From: [Phialemoniopsis] sp. UDSM-2020
Taxonomy: Eukaryota; Ascomycota; Sordariomycetes; Thyridiales; Thyridiaceae
Assembly (NCBI GenBank): GCA_018873225.1
Contig: JAEILZ010000008.1
Location: 3,305,482 to 3,369,481, forward strand
Direction: 5' to 3'
DNA: 64,000 nt
Positions 20,600-30,957 of this stretch are shown here, one piece after another (the first letter of the stretch is position 1; every line of letters starts with the position of its first letter). A model generated the notes under the pieces. That model worked only from the letters and a program-made list of their open reading frames with translations, was not told where the DNA came from and made no database searches. The translations under genes and the position numbers were made by a program.

Positions 20600-21811
20600 A
20601 TGAAGGTCTCCAGGTACTCCGCCTCCAGGCAAAAGTCCTGTCTCCAGTGCGTTAGCGCCAAAGCGAGATGCGACCGTCAGCGAGGGTCTTGCGCAAGATG
20701 CACTCGACGAAAGCTCAGGTGCACTTACACCCATACTGAGCAGGTTGAATGCCTAGACCTGACCGAGAATATCTCTTCGAGCCATGGCAAGACCACCGAC
20801 CGGAGTTCATCCTCGGCCTCCGCCGACGTGCTCCCGTCAAGGGATGCTCAAGGAATTCAGCGGTCACCACAGCCCCCTGCGAACAAATCTCAGGCGTTGG
20901 AGAGGTCTGACTTTGACAAATTGGGCCTCATCTGTCCCATTCGGGTCGACGATATCCAGAACCGATGGCTAAACCCATACATCCCCTCTCCAGACCAGAT
21001 CGTCAAAGAGTATCCTGCGAATGTGAAGACATTCATGTTTCGTGTGTTCAAATCCTACTCTGACATGGTCGTCCGGGGGAGCAAAGTCCCCCCATTCATA
21101 CACCCGATTCTTCTATCTCTTTCTCACGCTACCAGTCCTCTTTCGACTTGTCTAAAACTTGCTCAGAGATGCACGAGGCCGTCAGAAGGTATAATGAAAT
21201 ATGTCGGCTTGATCGAGCAAGAAATGATCCAGATTTATCAGTCTCATGAAGCATACGACGACATGGGCCTACTCGCTGCATTTCAAGCCTATCTGATCTA
21301 CAGCATGGTGCTGTTCTACCACCTCAAGGACCCCAACGGCTTTCTTCGCCCAACCGCCATGATGAACCTGCAGGAGCTTGCCTGCGCTACCTGTCGCCAC
21401 GGCCTGGTCTACGCCACAGATCAGGTCGAACCGACATGGGAGACCTGGATTGTCGCAGAGACAAAGCGCAGGACGCTGTACACCATGTTCATGTTTGACA
21501 ACATCTTGTCGGCCCAGGAAGGACTGACAACGTTCCTGAGCACCGAGCTGAGAGGCATACCCGCCCCGGGCGCCAAAGCACTCTGGCAAGCCCGGAGCCG
21601 GGAGGCTTGGGAGTCTGCCCGCGCCGCACTACTGGACGCTGAATGGGCTGGAGGAGATTTCCTCCACATCGATGAACTTTGGCCGGTTCCACCAGCTATG
21701 GACGAGGCTTCTGTGTCACGTCAACGGCGCAGAGTTGAGCAGTGGCTCGAAGATGTCGACGAGTTCGGGACCATCCTTTACGCAGTGTCCAGCTGCACGC
21801 ATGGCGCCTGA
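20600..21811 (+). CDS. Zn2Cys6 transcription factor, short secondary-metabolism type
   Basis: Single-exon regulator of about 403 residues from ATG 20600; an in-frame ATG at 20537 would add 21 residues with no family similarity. The DNA-binding domain is CLQCVSAKARCDRQRGSCARCTRRKLRC at roughly residues 14-41, followed by a Ser-rich linker. The C-terminal body (LGLICPIRVDDIQNRWLNPYIPSPDQIVKEYPANVKTFMFRVFKSYSDMVVRG and the later TWIVAETKRRTLYTMFMFDNILSAQEG) is of the fungal regulator type common in gene clusters. The nearby array of TCCGG repeats in the promoter of the downstream exporter may be its target. I judge it intact. Confidence 0.85.
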   Translation: MKVSRYSASRQKSCLQCVSAKARCDRQRGSCARCTRRKLRCTYTHTEQVECLDLTENISSSHGKTTDRSSSSASADVLPSRDAQGIQRSPQPPANKSQALERSDFDKLGLICPIRVDDIQNRWLNPYIPSPDQIVKEYPANVKTFMFRVFKSYSDMVVRGSKVPPFIHPILLSLSHATSPLSTCLKLAQRCTRPSEGIMKYVGLIEQEMIQIYQSHEAYDDMGLLAAFQAYLIYSMVLFYHLKDPNGFLRPTAMMNLQELACATCRHGLVYATDQVEPTWETWIVAETKRRTLYTMFMFDNILSAQEGLTTFLSTELRGIPAPGAKALWQARSREAWESARAALLDAEWAGGDFLHIDELWPVPPAMDEASVSRQRRRVEQWLEDVDEFGTILYAVSSCTHGA

Positions 21812-22226
21812 TGTCTTGAAAGCCAGGCAGCATGACAGCCAGTCGCACACATATCACATCGCGGCGAACATGAATTAGCCATCTTGTACGAAGCGCTGGA
21901 GCTGGAAGAACTGTAAATCGGTTTCTGCTTTTGGACGCGTAGGGTTTCCGGTACGCGACCTGTCAAGTCAGGGTGCAGTCGTGTGCAATTCTCAGATCCG
22001 GCATGTGTCGCTCAGTTCCGGCTGTGTTCTCTCAGCTCCGGGCTCAGAGCTCTGAACTCCGGCAGGCGTAGCCCCCTCAAGTGGGGTGTCTAATCCTTGT
22101 CGAGCCAAGCGCGAAAGCAAAACTCTGGGGTACTTATATCATGCTAGCGACCTGTCGCCATTGTCCATTTGTTCATGAATCATTCCCATCCTCATCAACA
22201 GGACTTGTCGGGATTAGATACATGCC
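21812..22226. promoter_or_regulatory. Promoter of the DHA1 exporter
   Basis: 415 bp containing the phased TCCGG array (separate entry). At 22222-22230 a three-codon upstream ORF (ATG CCA TGA) overlaps the main start at 22227. Confidence 0.5.
21991..22062 (+). promoter_or_regulatory. Four TCCGG motifs phased at 20-21 bp
   Basis: CTCAGATCCGG at 21991, CTCAGTTCCGG at 22011, CTCAGCTCCGG at 22031 and CTGAACTCCGG at 22052. The first three are exactly 20 bp apart, close to two helical turns. Each holds a CGG/CCG element of the type bound by Zn2Cys6 proteins. The array ends about 165 bp upstream of the exporter start. Confidence 0.6.
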
Positions 22227-23813
22227 ATGAGCGGTGGGAGCCAGACGCCGGGAGAAGCGATGCAATCGCTTGCTGTAGGCTCATCGGATGAACCGTTCAG
22301 CATTTTCGACAGACGACAAAAGGCGTTCATAATCTTGATCATCTCCATCGCGGCGACTTGTGAGTAGCTCGCCATGTGCGGAGAGTCAACCTTTGCAATT
22401 GCTTACCACTGAGCAGTTTCTGGATTCGCGTCCAATATCTACTTTCCCGCCCTTCCCACTGTCGCCGAGGACCTCAACGTCTCTATCGACCTCGTGAACC
22501 TGACAGTAACGACCTATTTGATCTTCCAGGGCCTTGCCCCAAGCCTTTGGGGACCCATCTCTGACGTCAAAGGCCGCCGAATCGCCTATCTTGGGACCTT
22601 TCTCGTTTTCCTCGGTGCATGCATCGGTCTTGCGGAGACCAGGAATTACGCCACCCTGATTGCTCTGAGATGTCTTCAGAGCACAGGCAGCGCAAGCACG
22701 ATCGCCATCGGCTCGGGTGTCATTGGCGATATCACAACTCGTGCTGAGCGTGGTGGGTTCATCGGCATCTTTCAGGCCGGACTTCTCGTGCCTGTCGCTG
22801 CAGGCCCGATCATTGGGGGAGCCCTGGCTGGGTCATTGGGATGGCGGTCCGTCTTCTGGTTCTTGGCCATCTACAGTGGCTCGTTCCTCATTCTACTCCT
22901 GGTTCTTCTGCCCGAGACCTTGAGATCTGTCGTGGCTAATGGAAGCGTACTGCCGTCACGCAACCTGTTTACCAAATACCCGCTTGTCTTCTACCAGAAT
23001 ACGACGAAGACGACATGGAAGAGTGATGCTCATTCATCACAGAGAACAGACAAGAAGAGCATTGATCTGACAGGACCCTTGCGTATCTTGTTCAGCAAAC
23101 AAGCAGCTCCTGTCATCCTGACACTCGCGGTGCAGTACGCGGTCTGGCAAATGAGCATCACTGCCATGTCCACGCTCTTCAAGACGCGGTACGGGCTTAG
23201 CGAGACACAAATAGGCCTGACGTTCATCGCCAACGGTGTGGGATCGATTGTCGGCACTCTCATCACTGGAATGATGCTCGATTTCGACTACAGCAAAGTG
23301 AAGGAGTCTTACGAGCTACACCTTGCCACTACAAACACTGAAGCCATGGCTGGCACCCGAGAAACTGTCATCGAAAACATGGATAGCGACTTTCCACTGG
23401 AGAAAGCACGGCTGCGACTCGTTCCAGTCTTCGCCATCATTCAGGGAGCGTCGATACTCGTATTTGGCTGGACGATCAACTACTCTGATCGTGTCCACAT
23501 CGCTGTTCCCATCATCACCACGTTCATCACAGGTTGGACGGCTATATCGATACAGTCTCCCATCATGACTTATCTGGTTGATGTATTCCCGGGTAGGAGT
23601 GCAGCCGCAACCGCCAGTCTGAATCTTGCCCGGTGCTTATGTGCAGCGGGAGGCACAAGCTTCGTCATGCCCATGATCAATGGTGCTGGTGTCGGAGTCG
23701 CCTTCACAATATGTGCGGCCGTCGGACTCCTGTCTCTGTTGGGCGCGGGTGTGCAATGGAGGTTTGCAGGGAAATGGAGACGACAGGCGCGAGAGAAGGA
23801 CGGTGATACTTGA
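22227..23813 (+). CDS. MFS drug/metabolite exporter (DHA1 type)
   Basis: Major-facilitator exporter of about 509 residues, exons 22227-22359 and 22417-23813. It should move a small molecule out of the cell by proton antiport at the plasma membrane. The second exon restores helix 1 (FSGFASNIYFPALPTVAEDLNVSIDLVNLTVTTYLIFQGLAPSLWGPISDVKGRR), with the motif-A loop DVKGRR after helix 2 and the helix-5 antiporter-type segment AGLLVPVAAGPIIGGALAG. There is a central charged loop and six further helices. This is the yeast Qdr/Dtr-like branch of DHA1. Context with the CYP61 paralogue, two regulators and an SDR suggests export of a local product or a toxic sterol-active compound; neither is shown. Confidence 0.9.
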
Positions 23814-23976
23814 TTCATCTCCATCGAATCCAAGCTCTGGAGCTGATGATACGGTACCTGTCTCTCTGGCAACATTTAGTGGCAAACTGTAATGATGAAC
23901 ATAGAATAGAGACCTAAAGAATTGTTCAAGCCAGTTCATCCACTCTTTAAACCACTTGGCTGTGATATCCAATGCC

Positions 23977-25115
23977 TTAGATACCTTCATCTTGCTCAAT
24001 CGCTTCCTTGCTGGGGGACCACTTGTCCTGAAGAGCTCTGTCACAGCTCTTCCCAATCACGTCCTTCCCCCACCACTCACCCCAGCTTGTCAGGAAGATC
24101 AAGTCTTTATCCTCTGGGAAGTCGCTCTTGGTGAAGGCACGCAGAATATTTTCGGCGCCTATCAGAGATCAGTCACTCATATCCATCAAGCAAGTGCAAA
24201 GAATGAAGGTGACTCACCCTTGGGTACGGAAATTGCGTCAGGTATATTGGCAAGGCCAGGGAATTGGTCCTTGTGTCGTGTCATGAGATTAGTGTCCGGA
24301 ACTAGACCAGGGGACACCGCGACCACATCACAGGAGCCGGAGAGTTGGCGACGCCACCAGTGAGCCCCAAGCAACTGGATGAACTTGGTCGTGCAATACA
24401 GCTGCTGCACGCTGGTATCTGCACCGGCCTTGACACTAGCTGCTAGAGTGGCTTGGGACCTGTTAATGATGACTTCGACACAGATGCAGCGACTAGCTGT
24501 CAAGGTAAGGTGAACTCACAGAGATCTTCTGGCACAACACGAATGGCACCAGATGAAACGACGACGACGCGGGACTTGGACGAAACAAGCTTATCGCAGA
24601 GAAGGTGGACAAGATAGTGTTGTGCTGCTCGAGCATGAGTAAACAGAGGGCTCGAGAATAGATGACTCCCAGAGAGAGTCAAGCAGTAGAAACCTACAAA
24701 GATGGTTGACGATATACGACTCGCACCACTGAGAGCCGTGCGGGCCTGGCCCTGAAGCAGTGCCATGAATAGCAGCGTTAATCAGAAGATAGTCAATCCG
24801 AGTTTCGCCAACCACTCCCAGAGCTTTCTGGGCGAAGGTCTTGACCTCCTTTAGATTGGAAAGTTCTAATGGCAAGATTGTCACAGAGTGGCTGCTTCGA
24901 TCGTAGTCGATGTTGTCATAGGATGACTGGGTGCGTGAAATGTCTCTCGCTCCAAGAATGATCTTGTATGGCTGCGACTTTTGTAGAAGCTGTTTCATAG
25001 CCTCGAAGCCCTGGTTGAACACTTGTTAGGCTGCATGCTTGCTGAAATGGGGTGGAACGCTTGCCAGTCCAGAGGACACGCCCGTCGCGACGATAGTCTT
25101 TGCGATGCTTGCCAT
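23977..25115 (-). CDS. Short-chain dehydrogenase/reductase with a GC-AG first intron
   Basis: Classical SDR of about 291 residues, retinol-dehydrogenase-like fungal group. Exons 25115-25065, 25010-24698, 24624-24520, 24442-24218 and 24158-23977 join in frame. Seen are the N-terminal VATGVSSGLGFEA cofactor loop (Rossmann TGxxxGxG), NAAIHG after strand 4, the active-site Ser in VVVVSSGA and the catalytic YCTTK. The first intron uses a GC donor (CTG|GCAAGC ... CCAG), the only choice that restores the glycine motif. The end at 23977 gives WGEWWGKDVIGK ... DEGI, the usual C-terminal pattern of this family. It is convergent with the exporter, 163 bp apart, and may act in the same pathway as the CYP61 paralogue. 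Confidence 0.85.
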
Positions 25116-25650
25116 GGCGCTGTCAATGATATGAATGAACGAATAGATCGTAGTGATGGCTGAATTTAGACAAGTGGTAAGTAGCACACTGGATCAGAAC
25201 GATAAGAGTGGGAGAAGATGTATGTTGTCATGATTCCGCTGAGTGAGACAACCCCACCACTAACCGCCCGCTCCGCAGTCCGTGAACTCCGCTCACCATG
25301 ACTAAAAAGGGTAGTAAATTTAGCTTGCCGCTTAATAATATAACTCAATCGAGCGGAGAAAAAGGAGTTACCTCCTCATCTCAACCAAGGTTATCCCATG
25401 GTCTATACTTGAATCAATAAGTTGGAACCTTCGTGGGTATGTTCCTTGGTCCTGCTGTCTCTTTATGTTTCAATGAATCAAGATGGCGAAGTGACCAGGG
25501 GATAGGCAGTACTGTCTATTGGCGGTTAGACGTCTCTAACGATATCAAGGATTGTTTACAGATGTGCTGCCCTGACTCTGCTTGATTACATATGGCTGCT
25601 AGGTTCGACTAGAAGCTGGATGATGATCAACGAGAACTCGAACAGCTAGT
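25116..25650. other. Intergenic between SDR start and the next regulator's stop
   Basis: 535 bp. A cluster of CCGCTCC/GGAGCGG-like triplets lies at 25264-25295 upstream of the SDR. No gene is supported. Confidence 0.4.
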
Positions 25651-27985
25651 CTATGCATCCATTATCCCTACATTCTCGAATCCAAACAGTGGATCAAGGT
25701 CGAAAGATACGCCGGGAAGCCAGTCGTCTGAAAGATCACCAATGGCTCCGTAGATGCTTTCCAAATCGTTGAAGTACGGTGATACGGGACCAGCTAATGC
25801 TGGGAACTCGGGACTTGTGTCTGGACGCGCAAACTCAGATGGCCCAATCGCTGAAGTCCTACTTGTCAAGCCCCCTTGCGGGTGTTCGACTGCCGCGTCG
25901 CTCGTGATGTGTTCACTGTCTTCGGAAGATCCCCCGTCGTTTGTCCTTTTTACCACAACAAATCCACCAGTGTCAACGTTGAGGCGTTGACAAAGTCGCA
26001 CCAGAATTTCGAGAGCACGGCGGGGCGCTCGACATACGTCTTGATGAGCCACTAGAATCTCGAGGCAGTTTTGAAGACATAGGCGTGCCTGTTTGTTGCC
26101 GGAGTTCCTGGCGAGGATGCGCACATGGATAGTTGCGCTCACGTACGTGGCATACGACAGAAAGTAGGGAGGCGATGTGATACACCACTTCGACTTGTAA
26201 TATCGGAGAAGTTGGTCGATATCCATCGAAGCCTCAACGCAGATGCGAAGAGCTTCACTTGAGAACGTATCGTCCGCTGAACTGAGGTGTCCTCCCAAGA
26301 CGAATGGTCGGTGCAACAAAATTAGCAGTGCATGATATTCGAGGCTGTAATTCAAGGTCAGTCCTGACTTCTGAACTAAAGTTTTGGTTTGGATGGCCTA
26401 GCCGGTGGATATGACTTACATGAGACAGAGTGTATGCGGCAAGGCAGGGTGATCTCGCGTGAGCGTGTAGCTGCCTAAACCATTCTTCGGGAGTCTAAGA
26501 TGCTCAGGCAGAGCCTTGAGCCAGTTTTGCAATTCATTCTGAAGCGCTTGAGCTCTGAGTTCGATATCCAGAGATTTTGCAGATGCCTTGTTCTCTCTGT
26601 AGACATGACAGAGAATGTGATCCGCAATTGTACTGAGACTGCAGAGTTGCTGGAAGGTGGATACGCTGTAGGTAGGCAGGTTGTCCGTTTGGTCACCCGC
26701 AGATCCATAAGCCACAACCGTGTCGAACGGCTCAAGCTCTTCGTACTCGTCCAAGAAGGTAAGGGAAACACTATGATTTGCTGATGACAAACGAGGCGGC
26801 CTGCCTTGGTAGATGGACTGTGTTTTGTCCATTACTAACCCGCGAAGTCAGCGATACGTTTTCCATGAGGGATGGGTGAGTAAAGGCAGAGATATACCAA
26901 ACGCGGCCCAAAAGACTCTCCTGGACACTTCGGCATCTTCCAATGTACTGTTTCTGGTACACGAAAACGCCGAACTTTCTGAGTGAAGCCCTAGATCAAT
27001 GATCATATTGATAGCAATTCCAAGGTAATGCCATGAAAGACTTGTCTCGTCGCACCACGAGAACAGTGCATCCGAGAACAGAAGCAGAGCCTGGATCGTG
27101 GTGATGTTGCTCTTGCATAGAATTTGGGTGGTCGGATCGTAGAGAATCGCTTCGATCTTCCGCCGAAATGTGTTTCCAGCCTCGCAAACGTCGGCAGCGG
27201 CGCCGTCCTTAGAATTCACCTCATTACAGTTCTTTGTGCAGAGAAAGAAGATCGCATATAGCAACAGTTTAGAAAAGTACCGTCCTTGACAGGCCATGTC
27301 TCTCATGAAGGATGGCCGATACACAACGGACCCGGTGGCGTGTTGGCGACTCCAAAATATCGACAAGAGCCGCATGCCACGGTCTGCCTGGAGCCCGGCA
27401 AAGTCGAGCTTGCCGGCCCGTAGGTTGATAAGCTCTAGTTGACCTGGAGGCATCATGTTAGCTTATGAATGGATCCTGTTCTGAGGAAGGCAAACACTCT
27501 TACGCTGTCTCGCAGACTCTGCCAGCATTTGGGCTTTCGCAACTGCCCCTGCGGTATTCGCGGTGTTCAGAGGGTTCTGGCTCTCTTCCGAACGCTGTCC
27601 ATCGAATATGGCACTAGTAGGACCATGATATTGCGTCCTTAGAGGTGTGGTGCCATCCTCATGCGATCTTGGAGTAGGGTATTCCGTGGCTGTTGTTGGC
27701 ACTGGCTCCTGCAGGATATGGTCTGTCCGCCGAACTGGCTCATCAGCGCCCGGAGAAACCCTCCTAGCCACCTTTCGGACTTCCAAGCTGCCGTAGGTGC
27801 AGTCTTTTTCGCGAGACTGACAACTTGCGCAGCGAGGTTTTGCATTGTCGCATCCTAGCTTTGGGTTTCCATCAATCTCAAAATCGAGCACCGTTGATCG
27901 GTCGCACCGCGTGGGAGGCAGCACATACCTTGCGCCGGCGACAAAAGTCGCAGGCTACATCAACCCGCTGCTTTCGCTTCTTCAT
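25651..27985 (-). CDS. Zn2Cys6 transcription factor with fungal middle-homology region
   Basis: Regulator of about 688 residues. Exons 27985-27929, 27858-27504, 27443-26898, 26834-26420 and 26344-25651 join in frame. The first exon encodes MKKRKQRVDVACDFCRRRK and the second completes the zinc cluster (LGCDNAKPRCASCQSREKDC). The middle domain shows RRVFWAAF followed by MDKTQSIYQGRPPRL, the standard dimerisation/inhibitory region, then TLCLILEYHALLILLHRPFV. The acidic C-terminus (WLPGVSFDLDPLFGFENVGIMDA) may activate transcription. It lies upstream, in the same orientation, of the epimerase gene and is the nearest candidate to control the epimerase/hydrolase pair. Confidence 0.9.
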
Positions 27986-28404
27986 GCCAATGCGATGAAC
28001 AGGTATTGGCTGTGAGGAGCTTCTCACAAACGAGGCGATGATGCTGTCGTAGTCATTCTTCGAGCTGTGGAGATGATTTCTCAGCTGCTTACTTTATGTA
28101 CTAGCCCACGTGTGCTTAGGTGATGACGCGACTCTACGGGCTTGCTTACAGGTGGACTTAATCGCCCTGATTCGAAATTTTCAGGCCTTCACGGGCTAAA
28201 CGCCGCTACAATGAGCGCTAAACCCACGTTAAACGAGTATGGATGGATTTAGAAGGTTCAACTGATCGAAACATTGCGCGTGTTTGTGAATTTTGTTTTA
28301 GCTGTCTCAATCTGTTTGGTAACAAAGGATGATGCGCTGTCCTCACAAAGCCTGTACAGATATCTAATCCTTAATTTCTACATCCTTTTCCGGCTTCATT
28401 AAGC
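27986..28404. other. Intergenic
   Basis: 419 bp holding the regulator promoter and the 3' flank of the epimerase gene. I see no gene or repeat. Confidence 0.5.
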
Positions 28405-29307
28405 TCAATCCTCTTTTGAAGCCAGGTAGGGCCGCAACGTCTCGGCTGACTTCTTCAATTGGTCTGAGTAGTACGCGTCGGAGAACAAGCCCGAGCCGTG
28501 ATCTATGATGAACTGCAGGTGGTCTGGGTGGACGTCGACATTGTCTTGCTCCAGCTGCGCAGTGCCAAGTTTCCCGACCGGCGTCCGGTCGATGGGTGGC
28601 ATGCATTCGACAGCAAGGCCGCCATCATAGCCTGTCTCGGCGAGCGCAGCCATGATGCTGTCCCAGTCGAATGAGCCCTCGCCGGCAGCAAGGCGGTTGT
28701 TGTCTGCGACGTGGAAGTCGACAATGCGAGGCCCGCAGGCCCTAATGGCAGCCAGGAGATCTCGCTCCTCGAGAGCCAGATGGAATGGGTCGAATGCCAC
28801 CCCGCAGCCAAAGCCAACCTCATCAGCCAATGCCAGTGCTTGATCCGTCCGATTCAAAAAGTACGTCTCGAACCGGTTCAGCGGCTCGATGCCGACTTTG
28901 ATGCCGAGCTCCTGAGCGAGTGCCGCAACCTCTTTGAGCCCTTCAACAGCCCATGTCCACTCATCCTCCGGAGAAGATGTAGCCACCAGCTTTCCCACCC
29001 TGCTAGGAACGATCGTCACGATTTGACCGTTCAGTCCTTTACAAAGCCGAACGACTTCCTTCATGTACTCAACCGTGGCTCGCCTCTGCTGAGGGTCAGC
29101 AGCGACCAAGTCTCGTTCGCCCTGTTGAATTGTGACGGTCCCCCAACACTTCATCCCGTACTTTAGCAGTAGTTGCCGAGTTTCTTCCACGCCATAGATA
29201 CTAGGCTCTCCCGCAAGTTCAATGCTGGTGTAGCCAAGCTTGGAAGCACGTTTCAATGTCTGCTCCAAGGGCTCGGGCCTCATCCAGGTATGCGTAGAGA
29301 GATGCAT
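28405..29307 (-). CDS. Sugar isomerase/epimerase, TIM barrel (D-tagatose/D-psicose 3-epimerase-like)
   Basis: Single-exon protein of 300 residues from ATG 29307, which matches the family start (MHLSTHTW); the frame is open 26 codons further upstream without family similarity. AP-endonuclease-2-like TIM barrel with the four metal-binding residues of ketose 3-epimerases in order: Glu141 in GIEPLNR, Asp173 in FDPFH, His199 in DFHVADNNR and Glu234 in AVECMPP. The GEGSFDW segment is also typical. It should epimerise a free ketose at C3; hydroxypyruvate isomerase and inosose-type activities are possible alternatives in this superfamily. It is divergent from an alpha/beta hydrolase with a shared, repeat-bearing promoter. 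Confidence 0.85.
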   Translation of the reverse strand: MHLSTHTWMRPEPLEQTLKRASKLGYTSIELAGEPSIYGVEETRQLLLKYGMKCWGTVTIQQGERDLVAADPQQRRATVEYMKEVVRLCKGLNGQIVTIVPSRVGKLVATSSPEDEWTWAVEGLKEVAALAQELGIKVGIEPLNRFETYFLNRTDQALALADEVGFGCGVAFDPFHLALEERDLLAAIRACGPRIVDFHVADNNRLAAGEGSFDWDSIMAALAETGYDGGLAVECMPPIDRTPVGKLGTAQLEQDNVDVHPDHLQFIIDHGSGLFSDAYYSDQLKKSAETLRPYLASKED

Positions 29308-29854
29308 ATTGCCCAGGTTCGTCTTGATAGTGACGGTGTTTTGGATACAGTGGTAAGCTTTTTTGTATGATCTTCTTTTCTGCACAGTAGAGGGGACAGA
29401 ATATGATAGACATCAAGCAAAGGATTCGAAAATTTATATGCACAGAGACTTTCCTTGGGTATGACAGTTGCAGTGCGGCACCAGACGCCATGTAAGGTGA
29501 ATGACAGAGCAACGGAAACAGTGACCCACAACCCGTGATTCCGTTCCCGCAGAGCCAACCAGTGCAGCGACTCCTTTCCTCGACCCCACAATCCGTCCAG
29601 CTGCCCCACAATCCGTGTCCTTGTCCCTTCCAGGGACTGACTGTATCGATGTTATTTGTAATGAGACTGTTCAAAAAAAGCTCTATATAAGAAGTCTGTC
29701 TTCGATGTTGATATTGTTGACAGTGTATTCAATGAGATCTTACAGGCATTAATCGACAGCCACTAAGATACACTGCAAGCCCCTGAGCTTCATCAGCCCC
29801 TAACAATACTCTTTGAGTCCTCGTGGTTGTTTATTTCCGCTCCGAGACGCGAAC
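29308..29854. promoter_or_regulatory. Divergent promoter, epimerase / hydrolase, with phased 12-bp repeats
   Basis: 547 bp. CCCACAACCCGT occurs at 29525-29536 and CCCACAATCCGT at 29585-29596 and 29605-29616. The spacings are 60 and 20 bp, so all three lie on the same helical face. The reverse complement ACGGATTGTGGG carries a CGG half-site. Minus-strand ORFs across this region are not supported. Confidence 0.6.
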
Positions 29855-30957
29855 ATGTCTTTGGACCAGTGGCCCGATGAGTCCATGTTCAAACATTTCT
29901 CTGTGTTTGAAGAGACGTTAGTTCCTTTCCTCAAATACTGCAACTTCATTGAGCTGGAGGATCTAACCATTGTACAGGTTCAAAACGGTAGAGACACACG
30001 AGATCCAAGCCGCGGTTCTCATGCCCAAGAATCTGAAGCCTGGCTCTCACCCAATCATTCTGAATTTCCACGGTGGCTTTTTGGTCTATGGCTCATCCCT
30101 CTTCGCCCCATTCTTCGCCCCGTGGGTGCTCAAGTTGGCTCTTGAGAATGCAGCTGTGGTAGTTTCGGCCGATTACCGCCTTCTTCCCTCAAAGAACGAT
30201 GTCGCCGACTTGCTTGAGGACCTTGAGGACTTCTGGAAGTGGACGCAGTCAGAGTTTCCTAACGTGCTTCGCCGGCGAACTCCTGATATCTCCATCGACT
30301 ACAACCATCTCCTCGTCACTGGCAGCTCGGGTGGAGGGTATTGTGCAACACAAATTGGACTGTCTCACCCGGACGAAATCTCAGCCATTGCCACAGCATA
30401 CCCCTTCGTCGACCCCCATGACGCTCTTATAGTCTCGGGCCCGGCCGCCGGAGAACGGTCGATATTGGGCAGCCCCGTTGAGGAGATGCCGTCAAAGGAG
30501 GCTGTACTGGCTTGGCTCGATACAGCTCGGTCGTCTGTCAAATCTAAGGCCGGATGGGAGAGAGCTCCGTATGCCATCGCTGCGACCCAATACGGGCTAT
30601 TGTACTCGAAGGTTATTGACCATCGTGGCTTGAACAAACCAGAGTTTTCGCCTTTGAAGCGGCTAGAGGCTGGAGCAAGACTACCGCGGAAAGTGTGAGT
30701 GTAAAACAAGATCCATTCTCGAAATCTACCTGCTAATCTTGTCTAGGTGGATCCTGCACGGTGATGATGACAGCGTTGTACACATTCGGGCTACACATAG
30801 ACTCGTGGACCTGATCCGTAGTAAGTCGCCTGAAACCACCGTCAGGATCGATATTGCGACTGGAGAGGATCACGCCTTTGACCTTTGCAAGACGTCGTGG
30901 GAGCTGCACGCTATTGGGGGATTGGATTTTGTAAAGCAGTCCTGGCTCGAGCAATGA
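29855..30957 (+). CDS. Alpha/beta hydrolase (hormone-sensitive-lipase/esterase-like)
   Basis: Hydrolase of about 329 residues, exons 29855-29916, 29978-30694 and 30747-30957. The oxyanion loop FHGGFLVYGS and the nucleophile elbow GSSGGGYCA identify the HSL-like esterase branch. The acid and base are probably Asp in HGDDDSVV and His in GEDHAFD near the C-terminus. No signal peptide is seen, so it should be cytosolic. It shares a promoter with the sugar epimerase and may hydrolyse a lactone or ester in the same route; that is inference. The 13-mer GTCGCCGACTTGC at 30201-30213 also matches the distant cluster motif but here simply codes for VADL. Confidence 0.85.

Noticed and set aside
30201..30213. 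Exact 13-mer GTCGCCGACTTGC of the heterocycle-cluster motif
   Set aside because: It lies inside coding sequence of the 29855 hydrolase (codons for VADL), about 20 kb from the cluster, so I treat it as chance.
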